NCBI RefSeq assembly: GCF_003945765.1
Contig: NZ_CP027712.1
Coordinates: 1,550,001-1,614,000 of the forward strand
Source: Pseudomonas chlororaphis subsp. chlororaphis
Lineage (GTDB): Bacteria > Pseudomonadota > Gammaproteobacteria > Pseudomonadales > Pseudomonadaceae
Direction: 5' to 3'
DNA length: 64,000 nucleotides
Positions within the stretch are counted from its first letter, which is position 1. Every line of letters begins with the position of its first letter. Below the pieces are notes generated by a model. The model ran no database searches, had not been told where the DNA came from, and was given only the letters and a program-made list of their open reading frames with translations. A program made the position numbers and the translations under genes. Below are positions 52,810-61,189 of the stretch, piece by piece.

Positions 52810-53131
52810 CGTGGGCTTCCGCGATCAGGTGGCGGGCATGGATGCTGCGCTACTGGAAGAGCTGGGTGATGAGGTCGAAATCGAAGGTTTCGACGAGCCG
52901 GTGAAGGGGTTCATGTCCGTGCCGTGGCAGCAGCCAAAGGTCGGCACGATCAACACCGGCCTCCGTCAACCTGTCTTCTCTGTGCGTGTGGGTGACGCCG
53001 CGGGCATCAAGGAAGGCCTGCACCTGGTCTGCGATCTTGCCCCTGCGGATGGCGGTGGACGGTACGTCATCGCCAAGCGTGACCCGGACGGTACGGGTTG
53101 GATCAATTTCGCTTTACGGGAGGTTCGATGA
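52802..53131 (+). CDS. Head-tail attachment protein, FII-like
   Basis: A 109-residue protein starting with GTG inside the previous gene. Its pattern (PVKGFMSVPWQQPKVGTINTGLRQPVFSVR) matches lambda FII-type head-tail attachment proteins. It should sit at the junction of portal, gpW and tail. Confidence 0.72.
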   Translation: MTDVGFRDQVAGMDAALLEELGDEVEIEGFDEPVKGFMSVPWQQPKVGTINTGLRQPVFSVRVGDAAGIKEGLHLVCDLAPADGGGRYVIAKRDPDGTGWINFALREVR

Positions 53132-53790
53132 ATGTCGGCAGCTATCACAAGCAGTCCTCCGACACCGGCCTGATCACACTGCAGGCGAACCCTCGACAGG
53201 TGAAGGAGTTCGAGCAGTTTGCCGGGCTGGTGCCCAAGGCGATCAACGCAGCCCAGCGCCGGGCCATCAACAAGACCTTGCGCTGGCTGCGGACCCATGT
53301 CGCGCGTTCGGTAGGCCAGCAGGAGCGCATTGCCATCGCGGCGGTGCGGCAGCGCCTGCGGGCCTACACGGTGGGCAGCAACGGGCAGGGCAGACTCTGG
53401 TTTGGCCTCAACCCGATCGAGGCCAGCCGTGCTGGCCGGGCCAGGCAGACCCGCGCAGGTGTCTCGGTGGCGGGGCGGCGATATCAGGGCGCGTTCTATC
53501 GGCAGGTGTACGGCGGCAATCCAGACATCTGGATCCGCACGGCCAGCAAGCACTTTAGAGCGAGCGACTATCCCGAGAGCGAGGTTTCGAAAGCGGGTGG
53601 GGCCAGCTCGGGCTGGATCGCCGAGAACGACAGTCGCTTTCCCTTGGCCAAGGCGAAGATCTCACTCGAGGCGGTGAGGCCTCACTTCGAGTCATGGACG
53701 AACAAGGCTCACCAGCGGTTGCTGGTGGTGATGGAGCAGGAGCTGAACTTCGAAATGCACAAACTCTTACGGAGAACTGGTAATGGCTGA
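53128..53790 (+). CDS. Prophage minor tail protein Z-like
   Basis: A 220-residue protein of the GpZ family (PKAINAAQRRAINKTLRWLRTHVARSV...). In lambda, Z matures the tail end that joins the head. Start MNVGSYHK overlaps the previous gene as ATGA. It bridges the lambda-type head block and the P2-type tail block. Confidence 0.85.
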   Translation: MNVGSYHKQSSDTGLITLQANPRQVKEFEQFAGLVPKAINAAQRRAINKTLRWLRTHVARSVGQQERIAIAAVRQRLRAYTVGSNGQGRLWFGLNPIEASRAGRARQTRAGVSVAGRRYQGAFYRQVYGGNPDIWIRTASKHFRASDYPESEVSKAGGASSGWIAENDSRFPLAKAKISLEAVRPHFESWTNKAHQRLLVVMEQELNFEMHKLLRRTGNG

Positions 53791-54316
53791 TGATCCGATC
53801 CCTCTGGCGAGGGTGTACGCCGCGATGGAGGAGGCCATAGCTCAGGCCATTCCTGGCCTGCACTACGTGGGCACGATGCCCGGAATGCTTCAAGCCATCG
53901 CCGTCCCTGGGATTGTTCTGGAGCTGTCCGGGTTCGAGCCCGCTGACTATGACCGAGGCACGGGCGAGGTAGCGATCGAGGCGCGTTTCGAGGCACGGGC
54001 TATCGTCGGTACCGAGCATGACGATCATCTACACGTCGCGGCGTTTATCGCTGCTCAGCTGGCGGTGCTGCTGCGTATGCAAACCTGGGGGATAGAGGTT
54101 GAGCCAGCTCAGCTGGTTCGGGCTGAACCCGACTGGAGCAGGCCAGAGCTGGACGGGCTGGCGGCTTGGGTGGTCGAGTGGACCCAGGTCATCTACCTCG
54201 GTGAAGAAGAGTGGCCCTGGCCCAATCAGCCACCAGGCTCGCTTGTCTGGGGTTTTGTTCCTGACACCGGTCCGGGCAGTGAAGGCAGTTACCTGCCACC
54301 GGAGGCCATGGGATGA
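53783..54316 (+). CDS. Phage tail-completion-region protein
   Basis: A 177-residue acidic, Trp-rich protein ([20 protein letters not shown]; ending PPEAMG). I recognise it only as a type often placed between Z and the baseplate spike gene in Pseudomonas contractile-tail prophages. Likely structural (tail terminator or completion). The start overlaps Z by eight bases. Confidence 0.7.
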   Translation: MADDPIPLARVYAAMEEAIAQAIPGLHYVGTMPGMLQAIAVPGIVLELSGFEPADYDRGTGEVAIEARFEARAIVGTEHDDHLHVAAFIAAQLAVLLRMQTWGIEVEPAQLVRAEPDWSRPELDGLAAWVVEWTQVIYLGEEEWPWPNQPPGSLVWGFVPDTGPGSEGSYLPPEAMG

Positions 54317-54894
54317 GCTACGCATCTTCAATGCACGACCGCATGCTCTCCAGCCTGGTGATCCCTTGTCGGGTGGTCGCGGTCGACCTCGCCGCCGCCA
54401 TGGTCCGGGTCTCGGACGGCAGCGGTTGGACCAGTGCCTGGGTGCGTTGGCATAGCCAGGCGGCGGGGAAGGCGCGTCACTGGCGGGCACCGAGCCTGAA
54501 TGAGCAGGGTGTCCTGATCAGCCCGAGCGGCGAGCCCGCTCAGGGCACCTTCGTTGCGGGGTTGTACGGCAACGCCGGTGCTCAGCCGGACAACCGCGAC
54601 CACGTCGAGACCTGGCGCTTCGACGATGGCGGCTCGCTGATCTACGACTGGCAGGCCAAGAGCTACACCATTCAGTTACCCAGCGGCACCGTGACCGTTC
54701 AGGTGGGCGCCTCGCAGGCGGTTCTGACGGACGAGGCCATAACGGCGAAGTCCAGCAGCATCAGCGCGCAGGCCGAGACGATTACGTTGACCGGCCAAGT
54801 GACGATCAACGGTCCGCTCACGGTGACGGGTGACATTAACGGAGGTGGCCGGATCATCGACACCGCCGGTAACACGGCAAATCACAAACACTGA
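54313..54894 (+). CDS. Baseplate spike protein V
   Basis: A 193-residue protein with an N-terminal OB-like domain, then beta-helix repeats ([30 protein letters not shown]) and a C-terminal tip ending NHKH, like the HxH iron-binding tip of P2 gpV spikes. It punctures the outer membrane on contraction. Confidence 0.9.
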   Translation: MSYASSMHDRMLSSLVIPCRVVAVDLAAAMVRVSDGSGWTSAWVRWHSQAAGKARHWRAPSLNEQGVLISPSGEPAQGTFVAGLYGNAGAQPDNRDHVETWRFDDGGSLIYDWQAKSYTIQLPSGTVTVQVGASQAVLTDEAITAKSSSISAQAETITLTGQVTINGPLTVTGDINGGGRIIDTAGNTANHKH

Positions 54895-54898
54895 CCAG

Positions 54899-54922
54899 AG
54901 CCCGCCCCGCGCGGGCTTTTTT
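54899..54922 (+). terminator. Hairpin with T run inside the late operon
   Basis: Stem agcccgc / gcgggct followed by six Ts, between V and the next small gene. It is likely a weak or antiterminated stop, since the operon continues. Confidence 0.6.
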
Positions 54923-54937
54923 ATGCCTGGAGGTTCC

Positions 54938-55153
54938 ATGGCCAAGACACAGAAAGAAACCGGTGAGGTCGTCGAGCCCTTACCGCAACCCAGCAAGGCA
55001 GTCACCTTCATCGACCAGGAGTACACCCGACGCACGCTGGTCCTGCCCGATTGGCTGGTGCTCGAGGTTGTCCAGGGGCAGGTCACCCTCGCGGGCGATG
55101 ATGCCCCTGGCTTGGCCTATATGCGCAACCGGGCCGACTTCAAGGAGGCCTGA
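54938..55153 (+). CDS. Small baseplate-region protein
   Basis: A 71-residue protein (MAKTQKETGEVVEPL...TFIDQEYTRRTLVLPDWLVLEVVQGQVTLAGDD). Function unknown. Start follows GGAGG. Confidence 0.7.
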   Translation: MAKTQKETGEVVEPLPQPSKAVTFIDQEYTRRTLVLPDWLVLEVVQGQVTLAGDDAPGLAYMRNRADFKEA

Positions 55154-55155
55154 CC

Positions 55156-55482
55156 ATGATCGGCATGGATCGTCGAACGGGGCAGCCGGTCTCCGGCCTG
55201 GCGCACCTGCGGCAGTCCATCGAGGACATTCTCGGTACCACGGTCGGCAGCCGGCGGATGCGTCCGGAGTATGGGTGCCAGTTACGCCGCTACGTGGACT
55301 TGCCGGTGAATGAGGGGTGGAAGAGTGCGGTTCAGGCCGAAGTCGCCCGTGCCCTTGGGCGATGGGAGCCGCGGCTGCGGTTGGAGCGCGTGCGCGTTGT
55401 GGCTGTTGTCGATGGCCAGATCAGCTTGCAACTGACCGGCGAGTACCTGGGTGACAGCGCAGTGATGGAGGTGAGTGTATGA
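55156..55482 (+). CDS. Baseplate protein W (GpW/gp25 family)
   Basis: A 108-residue gp25-like protein (GLAHLRQSIEDILGTTVGSRRMRPEYG; EPRLRLERVRV). Wedge component linking hub and sheath start. It overlaps J by four bases. Confidence 0.92.
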   Translation: MIGMDRRTGQPVSGLAHLRQSIEDILGTTVGSRRMRPEYGCQLRRYVDLPVNEGWKSAVQAEVARALGRWEPRLRLERVRVVAVVDGQISLQLTGEYLGDSAVMEVSV

Positions 55483-56360
55483 GCGCAGTGGACCTATCGC
55501 AGCTCCCGGCGCCGCAGGTGTTGGAGAGCCTGGACTTCGAGGGGATTTACGGCGAAGAGCTGCAGCGCTTCCGCGAGTACATGGGCGACAAGTGGGATGC
55601 GCTGCTCGAGAGTGACCCGATCACCAAGCTCCTCGAGCTGGGCGCGTTCCGCCGGATGCAGAACCGTGCGCGGGTCAACGATGCTGCGAAGTCTCTGCTA
55701 CTGGCATATGCAACGAAGGCCGATCTCGACCAGTTGGCCGCCAATGTGAACCTGCAGCGGCTGGTGGTGCAGGCTGAGGACTTGAACGCGGTACCACCGG
55801 TGGAACGGGTTCTCGAGGCGGACGATGCACTGCGTGAGCGCGTGCAACTGGTGTATGAGGGGCTCACCACCGCCGGCCCGCGAAACAGCTACATCCTGCA
55901 TGCGCGCAATGCTTCGGGACGTGTGGCAGATGCTACAGCAGAGAGCCCGGCCCCGGCCGAAGTGGTGGTGACAGTGCTGGACTTGGAGGGCACAGGGCTG
56001 GCTCCGCCTGAGCTACTGGAGACTGTGCGCTTACATCTAAGTGACGACGATGTACGACCTGTTGCCGATCGGCTCACCGTCCAATCTGCACAGATCCTGA
56101 CTTATCGGGTCGAGGCCCTCGTTTACCTGTCGGGTACTGGACCGGAGAACGAAGCCATCCTCGCCGAATGCAGGCAGCGCATCGAGGCCTGGGTGAACCC
56201 CAGGCGCCGCTTGGGCTTGGAGGTAGCGCGGTCAGGGGTGGATGCGCAGTTGCACATTGCTGGGGTCAGCCGGGTGGAACTGGTGGGGTGGTCTGATATC
56301 CGTCCCACCAAGGCCCAGGCGGCCTGGTGTGAAGACATCCGCGTGACGCGAGGTGGCTGA
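55479..56360 (+). CDS. Baseplate protein J
   Basis: A 293-residue Mu gp47/P2 J-type protein (GIYGEELQRFREYMGDKWDALLESDPITKLLE; AATKADLDQLAANVNLQRLVV). It forms the arm of the baseplate wedge together with W and I. Confidence 0.93.
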   Translation: MSAVDLSQLPAPQVLESLDFEGIYGEELQRFREYMGDKWDALLESDPITKLLELGAFRRMQNRARVNDAAKSLLLAYATKADLDQLAANVNLQRLVVQAEDLNAVPPVERVLEADDALRERVQLVYEGLTTAGPRNSYILHARNASGRVADATAESPAPAEVVVTVLDLEGTGLAPPELLETVRLHLSDDDVRPVADRLTVQSAQILTYRVEALVYLSGTGPENEAILAECRQRIEAWVNPRRRLGLEVARSGVDAQLHIAGVSRVELVGWSDIRPTKAQAAWCEDIRVTRGG

Positions 56361-56361
56361 C

Positions 56362-56973
56362 ATGAAAAGTCTGCTGCCGTTGAACAGCACCCTGCTGGAA
56401 CGGGGCATTGAAGTCGCCACGGAAGAAGTGACCGAGATCCCGCTTCGGACGCTGTACAACCCCGATACCTGTCCGGTTCATCTGTTGCCTTACCTGGCCT
56501 GGGCCTGGTCGGTTGACAGGTGGGACCCGAGCTGGGCCGAGCCGGTCAAGCGTGCGGCGATCAAGGCCTCGTATTACATCCATGCGCACAAAGGCACCAT
56601 CGGGGCTTTGCGGCGTGTGGTCGAGCCATTGGGTTATCTGATCGAGATTATCGAGTGGTTCAACGCCGTGCCTGAAGGCGTGCCTGGAACCTTCGCGTTA
56701 AAAGTGGGGGTTCTAGAAACCGGTATTACTGAAGAAATGTATCGAGAGCTGGAGCGCCTGATCGACGATGCCAAGCCCGTGAGTCGGCAGTTAACCGGAC
56801 TCGACATCATTTTAGAAAGCCGCATCGACGCCTTCGTGGGTGTGGCCATTTATGACGGTGACGAAATCGACGTGTACCCCTGGAGCAATCCTGACATCGA
56901 TATGGTGGTCCAGGGCTACAGCGGCGTAAGCGTTTACACCCTCGACGAACTGGATATGTATCCCTATGGTTGA
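56362..56973 (+). CDS. Tail protein I
   Basis: A 203-residue P2 I-type protein (LLPYLAWAWSVDRWDPSW; ASYYIHAHKGTIGALRRVVEPLGY). ATG at 56362 has GAGG about eight bases upstream; a GTG at 56353 overlapping the J stop is the alternative. It joins the baseplate to the tail fibre. Confidence 0.92.
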   Translation: MKSLLPLNSTLLERGIEVATEEVTEIPLRTLYNPDTCPVHLLPYLAWAWSVDRWDPSWAEPVKRAAIKASYYIHAHKGTIGALRRVVEPLGYLIEIIEWFNAVPEGVPGTFALKVGVLETGITEEMYRELERLIDDAKPVSRQLTGLDIILESRIDAFVGVAIYDGDEIDVYPWSNPDIDMVVQGYSGVSVYTLDELDMYPYG

Positions 56974-58513
56974 TCAGAACACTATGTTCGGCGGCATGCT
57001 GACAACGCTCGGTGCCGCCAAGAAAACAAACTGCGATGCCTTGGGCATTCCTTGGGAGCCCAAGTACATGTTGATTGGCGACGGGGGAGGGGCTGACCCA
57101 GTCCCGAGCCCGACGCAAACCAAGCTCGTTAACCAAGTCTATCGCGCCCAGCTCAATCAGCTGCGGGTTTCTCCGACTGACTCCAATGTGCTTATTGCTG
57201 AGCTGGTGTTACCGGCTGACATCGGTGGCTGGTGGATGCGCGAGCTGGCCTTGGAAGACAAGGATGGTGTGTTTTCCGCGGTGGGCAATATGCCCCCCAG
57301 TTACAAGCCTCTCTTGCCGCAGAATTCTGGGCGCAACCAGGTAGTGCGGATGCACGTCATCACCAGCGGTACGTCGAACATCCAGTTGAAAATCGACCCG
57401 TCTGTGGTCCTCGCGACTCGTGAGTATGTCGACCAGCGGATCATGGAAGAGCTGTACAAGCTCGACACTAAGCAGTCGGTACGGGTGGCCACAACTGCCA
57501 ATATCGCGCTGGCAGGGCTTCAGTCGGTCGATGGTGTGGCCCTTGTGGCAGGCGACCGGGTACTTGTGAAAAACCAGGCCGCGGCCAAGGATAACGGCCT
57601 GTATGTCGCGGCGGCTGGTGCCTGGGCTCGGGCGGCGGATGCTGATACCAGTTCCGAGGTTACTTCGGCCCTACTGGTCTCCGTTGAGCAGGGTACATCT
57701 CAGGCTGATACGCGCTGGCAGTTGATCACCGATGGGGTAATTGTCTTGGGCACCACTGCCCTGACGTTCCAGAACGTGACGCAAGGATTTGCGCCGATCA
57801 ACTCCCCTGCATTTATGGGTACTCCAACAGCCCCGACGCCTGCGCGATTTGATAAAACTCCACTCTTGGCAACTACAGAGTTTGTTCAACTTTCAAAGGG
57901 CGGCTACAGCGGATACGCAGAATATCAAGCGGCTAGCGGGAGTATTCCGGTAAGCGATGCAGGGAAGTACATCGGCTTCAACTCTGGCGGGGTTCAATCC
58001 TATTCGTTGCCCGATGCAAACACGCTTCCGCTTGGGGTAAGTTTTTTTATTGAAGCTGTAGGGCCGGCTTCTGTTTTGACCTTGACCGCGCCTAATACAA
58101 CTTTCACAGGGGTAAGTGCGCAAGCGCCTTCTAGTTCTTTCAGGCTTCGTGACAGTGCGTGCGAGTTTATCGTTATTGGTGGGTCATACAGAGTGGTTGG
58201 AGGAGGCGGTAAATCTCTGGTCGCGAGAAATGGTTATGAGCGTATGTCAAATGGCCTGATCCGTATGTGGGGGGACGGCGGTGCTGGTGGTCATGCAAGT
58301 CACTGTGCATTCGGCAACTCGATTGCCAAAACGACCTATAACGCCTTTCCGATCCCATTTCCTAACGAGTTATTTGGCGTTGTCGCCAATCACAATAGCG
58401 CTGGGGTTTCAACAGTATCTATCGTAACCACGGGGGAGACCGTTAACGGATTTTATGCCGCTGCTAGCTGGTCTGTTGATTGCTCTGTCCGCTGGTCTGC
58501 CATTGGGAGGTAA
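56966..58513 (+). CDS. Tail fibre (H-like)
   Basis: A 515-residue receptor-binding fibre. The conserved N-terminal attachment part (DUF3751-like, about 1-160) is followed by repeats of the collar type (ADTSSEVTSALLVSVEQGTSQADTRWQLI) and a C-terminal distal domain (about 310-515) rich in Gly/Ser/Tyr. The distal part is clearly lower in GC, as expected for an exchanged host-range module. Confidence 0.9.
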   Translation: MVDQNTMFGGMLTTLGAAKKTNCDALGIPWEPKYMLIGDGGGADPVPSPTQTKLVNQVYRAQLNQLRVSPTDSNVLIAELVLPADIGGWWMRELALEDKDGVFSAVGNMPPSYKPLLPQNSGRNQVVRMHVITSGTSNIQLKIDPSVVLATREYVDQRIMEELYKLDTKQSVRVATTANIALAGLQSVDGVALVAGDRVLVKNQAAAKDNGLYVAAAGAWARAADADTSSEVTSALLVSVEQGTSQADTRWQLITDGVIVLGTTALTFQNVTQGFAPINSPAFMGTPTAPTPARFDKTPLLATTEFVQLSKGGYSGYAEYQAASGSIPVSDAGKYIGFNSGGVQSYSLPDANTLPLGVSFFIEAVGPASVLTLTAPNTTFTGVSAQAPSSSFRLRDSACEFIVIGGSYRVVGGGGKSLVARNGYERMSNGLIRMWGDGGAGGHASHCAFGNSIAKTTYNAFPIPFPNELFGVVANHNSAGVSTVSIVTTGETVNGFYAAASWSVDCSVRWSAIGR

Positions 58514-58515
58514 GC

Positions 58516-58947
58516 ATGAAATTTAGCCCTAGCAACCTTCAGTTTTATCCTGATGATATTGGCTACGAAATGACGGATGTACCGGGCGATGTTATCGACG
58601 TTCCGCCAGAGGATTTTGCGGCGGCGATGGATCGCGCTCCGGGGGAGTTGCTCAAATTTGAGAATGGTCGTGTCGTTATTATCCCGGCACCTGAGATCGA
58701 TACTGTTGAGCGGTTGGTCGCGCTTGAACGCTATTGGCGTTCGCAGCAACTTACGCAAACAGATGCTGTTGTGACACGTCATCGCGACGAGCTGGAGGAT
58801 GGCTCGGAAACTACATTGACACCTGCACAGTACAGCGAGCTTCAGGCGTACCGCCGAGGGCTTCGCGACTGGCCCGAAAATGGCGAGTTCCCGCTTGCGG
58901 AGCATCGCCCCATGGCTCCGCCTTGGCTGGCTGGCCAGCTTCAATAA
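58516..58947 (+). CDS. Tail-fibre assembly chaperone
   Basis: A 143-residue protein with the C-terminal pattern ELQAYRRGLRDWPENGEFPL..RPMAPPW typical of tail-fibre assembly proteins. It follows the fibre gene by two bases and shares its lower GC at the start, so the pair probably moves as one unit. Confidence 0.88.
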   Translation: MKFSPSNLQFYPDDIGYEMTDVPGDVIDVPPEDFAAAMDRAPGELLKFENGRVVIIPAPEIDTVERLVALERYWRSQQLTQTDAVVTRHRDELEDGSETTLTPAQYSELQAYRRGLRDWPENGEFPLAEHRPMAPPWLAGQLQ

Positions 58948-58972
58948 ACGCCCCGCACTGACGGGGCGTTTT
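58948..58972 (+). terminator. Terminator after the fibre module
   Basis: Stem acgccccg / cggggcgt with loop cactga, followed by tttt. A second hairpin lies at 59004-59029. Confidence 0.85.
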
Positions 58973-59003
58973 CATTTCCGCAACTTGAAATCCTCACCCA
59001 CCA

Positions 59004-59029
59004 AAGCCTCGCTCATGCGGGGCTTTTTC
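59004..59029 (+). terminator. Second hairpin before the sheath gene
   Basis: Stem aagcctcgc / gcggggctt (one G-T pair), loop tcat, T run. With the preceding terminator it brackets the fibre module and lies just before the sheath ribosome site. Confidence 0.7.
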
Positions 59030-59045
59030 GTATCTGGAGACTCTA

Positions 59046-60215
59046 ATGAGTGGCTTCTTTCACGGCGTTACAGTAACGAACGTTGACACCGGAGCGCGCA
59101 CCATCGCGCTGCCGTCGTCATCGATCATTGGCTTGGTCGACACCTTCACCCCTGGCGCGGATGCCACCGCCAAGGTCAATGACCTGATGCTGATCACCAA
59201 CGAGCGCGAGGCGGTTGCCGCGTTCGGTTCTAACTCGGCCATTACCAAGGCCTGTCGCGCTATCTATGCCCGCGCCAAAGCGGTCATCGTTGCCTGTGGC
59301 GTGGCCAAGACGGAGAGCAGTGCCGAACAAGCTTCGGCGATCATCGGCGGCGTGCTGGCCGACGGCAAGCGTACCGGTATGCAGGCGCTGCTCGACGGCA
59401 AGAGCCGCTTCAATGCGCAACCGCGGTTGCTGGTAACACCGAAGCACAGCGCGACCCAAGCCGTGGGCACCGCACTGGTGGCCTTGGCCGACAAGCTGCG
59501 CGGCCTCGCCATCATCGACGGTCCGAATACCACCGACGAAGCGGTCATCGCTTACGCCGGCGAGTTCGGCGCCAAGCGGGCCTTTCTGGTTGACCCTGGT
59601 GTGCAGTACTGGGACACGGACACCAGCGCGACCGTCAACGCGCCCAGCTCGGCCTATGTCGCCGGCCTGTTCGCCTGGACCGACAGTGAGTACGGCTTCT
59701 GGGCTTCGCCCTCGAACAAGGAGTTCGTCGGCATCACCGGTACAACGCGCCCGGTCGAGTTCCTCGACGGTGACGAGACGTGCCGTGCGAACCTGCTCAA
59801 CAACGCGAACGTGACGACCATTATCCGCGACGACGGCTACCGCCTGTGGGGCAACCGCACCCTGTCGAGCGATCCGAAATGGGCCTTCGTCACCCGCGTG
59901 CGGACCATGGATATCGTGATGGACGCGATCCTGTACGGCCACAAATGGGCTGTCGACCGATCGATCACGGCCACCTACGTCAACGATGTGACCGAGGGGC
60001 TGCGAGCGTTCATGCGCGACCTGAAAGCTCAGGGCGCGATCATCAACTTTGAGGTGTACGCCGACCCAGAGTTGAACACCGAGAGCCAGCTGGAGCAAGG
60101 CAAGGTGTACTGGAACATCCGCTTCACCGACGTCCCGCCGGCCGAAAACCCCAACTTCCGCGTCGAGGTCACTAAGCAGTGGCTGGGCGAAGTCCTCGAC
60201 AACAACGCCGCATAA
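59046..60215 (+). CDS. Tail sheath protein FI
   Basis: A 389-residue contractile sheath subunit (TPGADATAKVNDLMLITNEREAVAAFG; INFEVYADPELNTESQLEQGKVYWNIRFTDVPPAENP). It drives contraction of the tail. Length matches P2 FI (396). Confidence 0.95.
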   Translation: MSGFFHGVTVTNVDTGARTIALPSSSIIGLVDTFTPGADATAKVNDLMLITNEREAVAAFGSNSAITKACRAIYARAKAVIVACGVAKTESSAEQASAIIGGVLADGKRTGMQALLDGKSRFNAQPRLLVTPKHSATQAVGTALVALADKLRGLAIIDGPNTTDEAVIAYAGEFGAKRAFLVDPGVQYWDTDTSATVNAPSSAYVAGLFAWTDSEYGFWASPSNKEFVGITGTTRPVEFLDGDETCRANLLNNANVTTIIRDDGYRLWGNRTLSSDPKWAFVTRVRTMDIVMDAILYGHKWAVDRSITATYVNDVTEGLRAFMRDLKAQGAIINFEVYADPELNTESQLEQGKVYWNIRFTDVPPAENPNFRVEVTKQWLGEVLDNNAA

Positions 60216-60227
60216 GGAGCGCACCCG

Positions 60228-60737
60228 ATGGCAATGATTCCCGAAACCTTGGCGAACCTGAACCTGTTCGTCGATGGCGTCAGTTTCCAGGGCGACGTGC
60301 CCAGCCTGACTTTGCCCAAGCTCACCCTGAAGATGGAAGAGCATCGAGCCGGCGGCATGGATATGCCGGTGGAGCTGGACCAGGGCATGGAAAAACAGGA
60401 GGCCGGCTTCACCACCACCGGCGTGCGCCGTCAGTCGCTGAAGTTCTTCGGCCTGGCTGACGGCACCGCCTTCAACGGCACTTTCCGCGGGGCTTACAAG
60501 GGCCTCAAGGGCAAGATCACCCCGGTCATCGTCACCCTGCGCGGGGCGTTGAAAGAGGTCGACATGGGCGACTGGAAGCCAGGCGACAAGGCCGAGATCA
60601 AGCACAACGTCGCAGTGACCTACTACAAGCTCGAGGTCGACGGACGCGTGGTCTACGAGATCGATGCGCTGGGCATGAAACGGGTCATCAACGGTGTCGA
60701 TCAGCTCGCCGCGCAACGCCAGGCCCTGGGCCTGTAA
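60228..60737 (+). CDS. Tail tube protein FII
   Basis: A 169-residue tube subunit (MIPETLANLNLFVDGVSFQGDVPSLTLPKL; PGDKAEIKHNVAVTYYKLEVDG). It forms the inner tube inside the sheath. Confidence 0.95.
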   Translation: MAMIPETLANLNLFVDGVSFQGDVPSLTLPKLTLKMEEHRAGGMDMPVELDQGMEKQEAGFTTTGVRRQSLKFFGLADGTAFNGTFRGAYKGLKGKITPVIVTLRGALKEVDMGDWKPGDKAEIKHNVAVTYYKLEVDGRVVYEIDALGMKRVINGVDQLAAQRQALGL

Positions 60738-60761
60738 CCCTCACTACAAGGACAAACTCCC

Positions 60762-61058
60762 ATGACTAAGAAAATCCCCGCTTTCCTGCAGGTCGACGTC
60801 GACCGCGTCACCGTCAAGTTGAGCAAGCCGAGCGAGTGCAACGGCGTCACGGTCGACACGCTGACCCTGCGGGCGCCGACTGTTCGAGATATCCGCACTG
60901 CCCAGGTTACCGCCGATGGCGATGATGAGCAGCGTGAACTGAATCTGTTTGCCTCGCTGGCCGAAGTCAGTGTGAAGGATCTCGAAGGGTTGGCACTGAA
61001 GGACTACACCCGTCTACAGGCCGGCTATTTTCGCCTGGTGCAAGACGACGAGCTTTGA
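60762..61058 (+). CDS. Tail assembly protein E (upstream frame)
   Basis: A 98-residue protein of the P2 E family (TVKLSKPSECNGVTVDTLTLRAPTVRDIRTAQ). It acts as a chaperone for the tape measure. The last codons CTT TGA form a frameshift site that can fuse it to the next frame (see the 61054-61170 entry). Confidence 0.9.
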   Translation: MTKKIPAFLQVDVDRVTVKLSKPSECNGVTVDTLTLRAPTVRDIRTAQVTADGDDEQRELNLFASLAEVSVKDLEGLALKDYTRLQAGYFRLVQDDEL

Positions 61059-61170
61059 CCCGCAGACCCAGAAGCAGCTGGCCAAACGGCTGGCTGCCGA
61101 GCTGGGCTTCTCGGCAGCAGAGATCTCTACGATGTCCTGGATAGACATCGTCTGGTGGCTCACGGATTGA
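61054..61170 (+). CDS. E' extension reached by ribosomal frameshift
   Basis: In the +1 frame relative to E, codons read FDPQTQKQLAKRLAAELGFSAAEISTMSWIDIVWWLTD, with no usable start codon. This resembles the E' part of P2-type E+E' chaperones. The overlap is CTT TGA C, where a +1 slip from CTT to TTT bypasses the stop and yields a product of about 136 residues. The shift is inferred from sequence. Confidence 0.8.
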   Translation, partial: FDPQTQKQLAKRLAAELGFSAAEISTMSWIDIVWWLTD

Positions 61171-61189
61171 GCCTGCAGGAGGGTAGCGC

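Noticed and set aside
59118-60716. 532-codon open frame antisense to sheath and tube genes
   Set aside because: Antisense to two clear tail genes; no motif or ribosome site.
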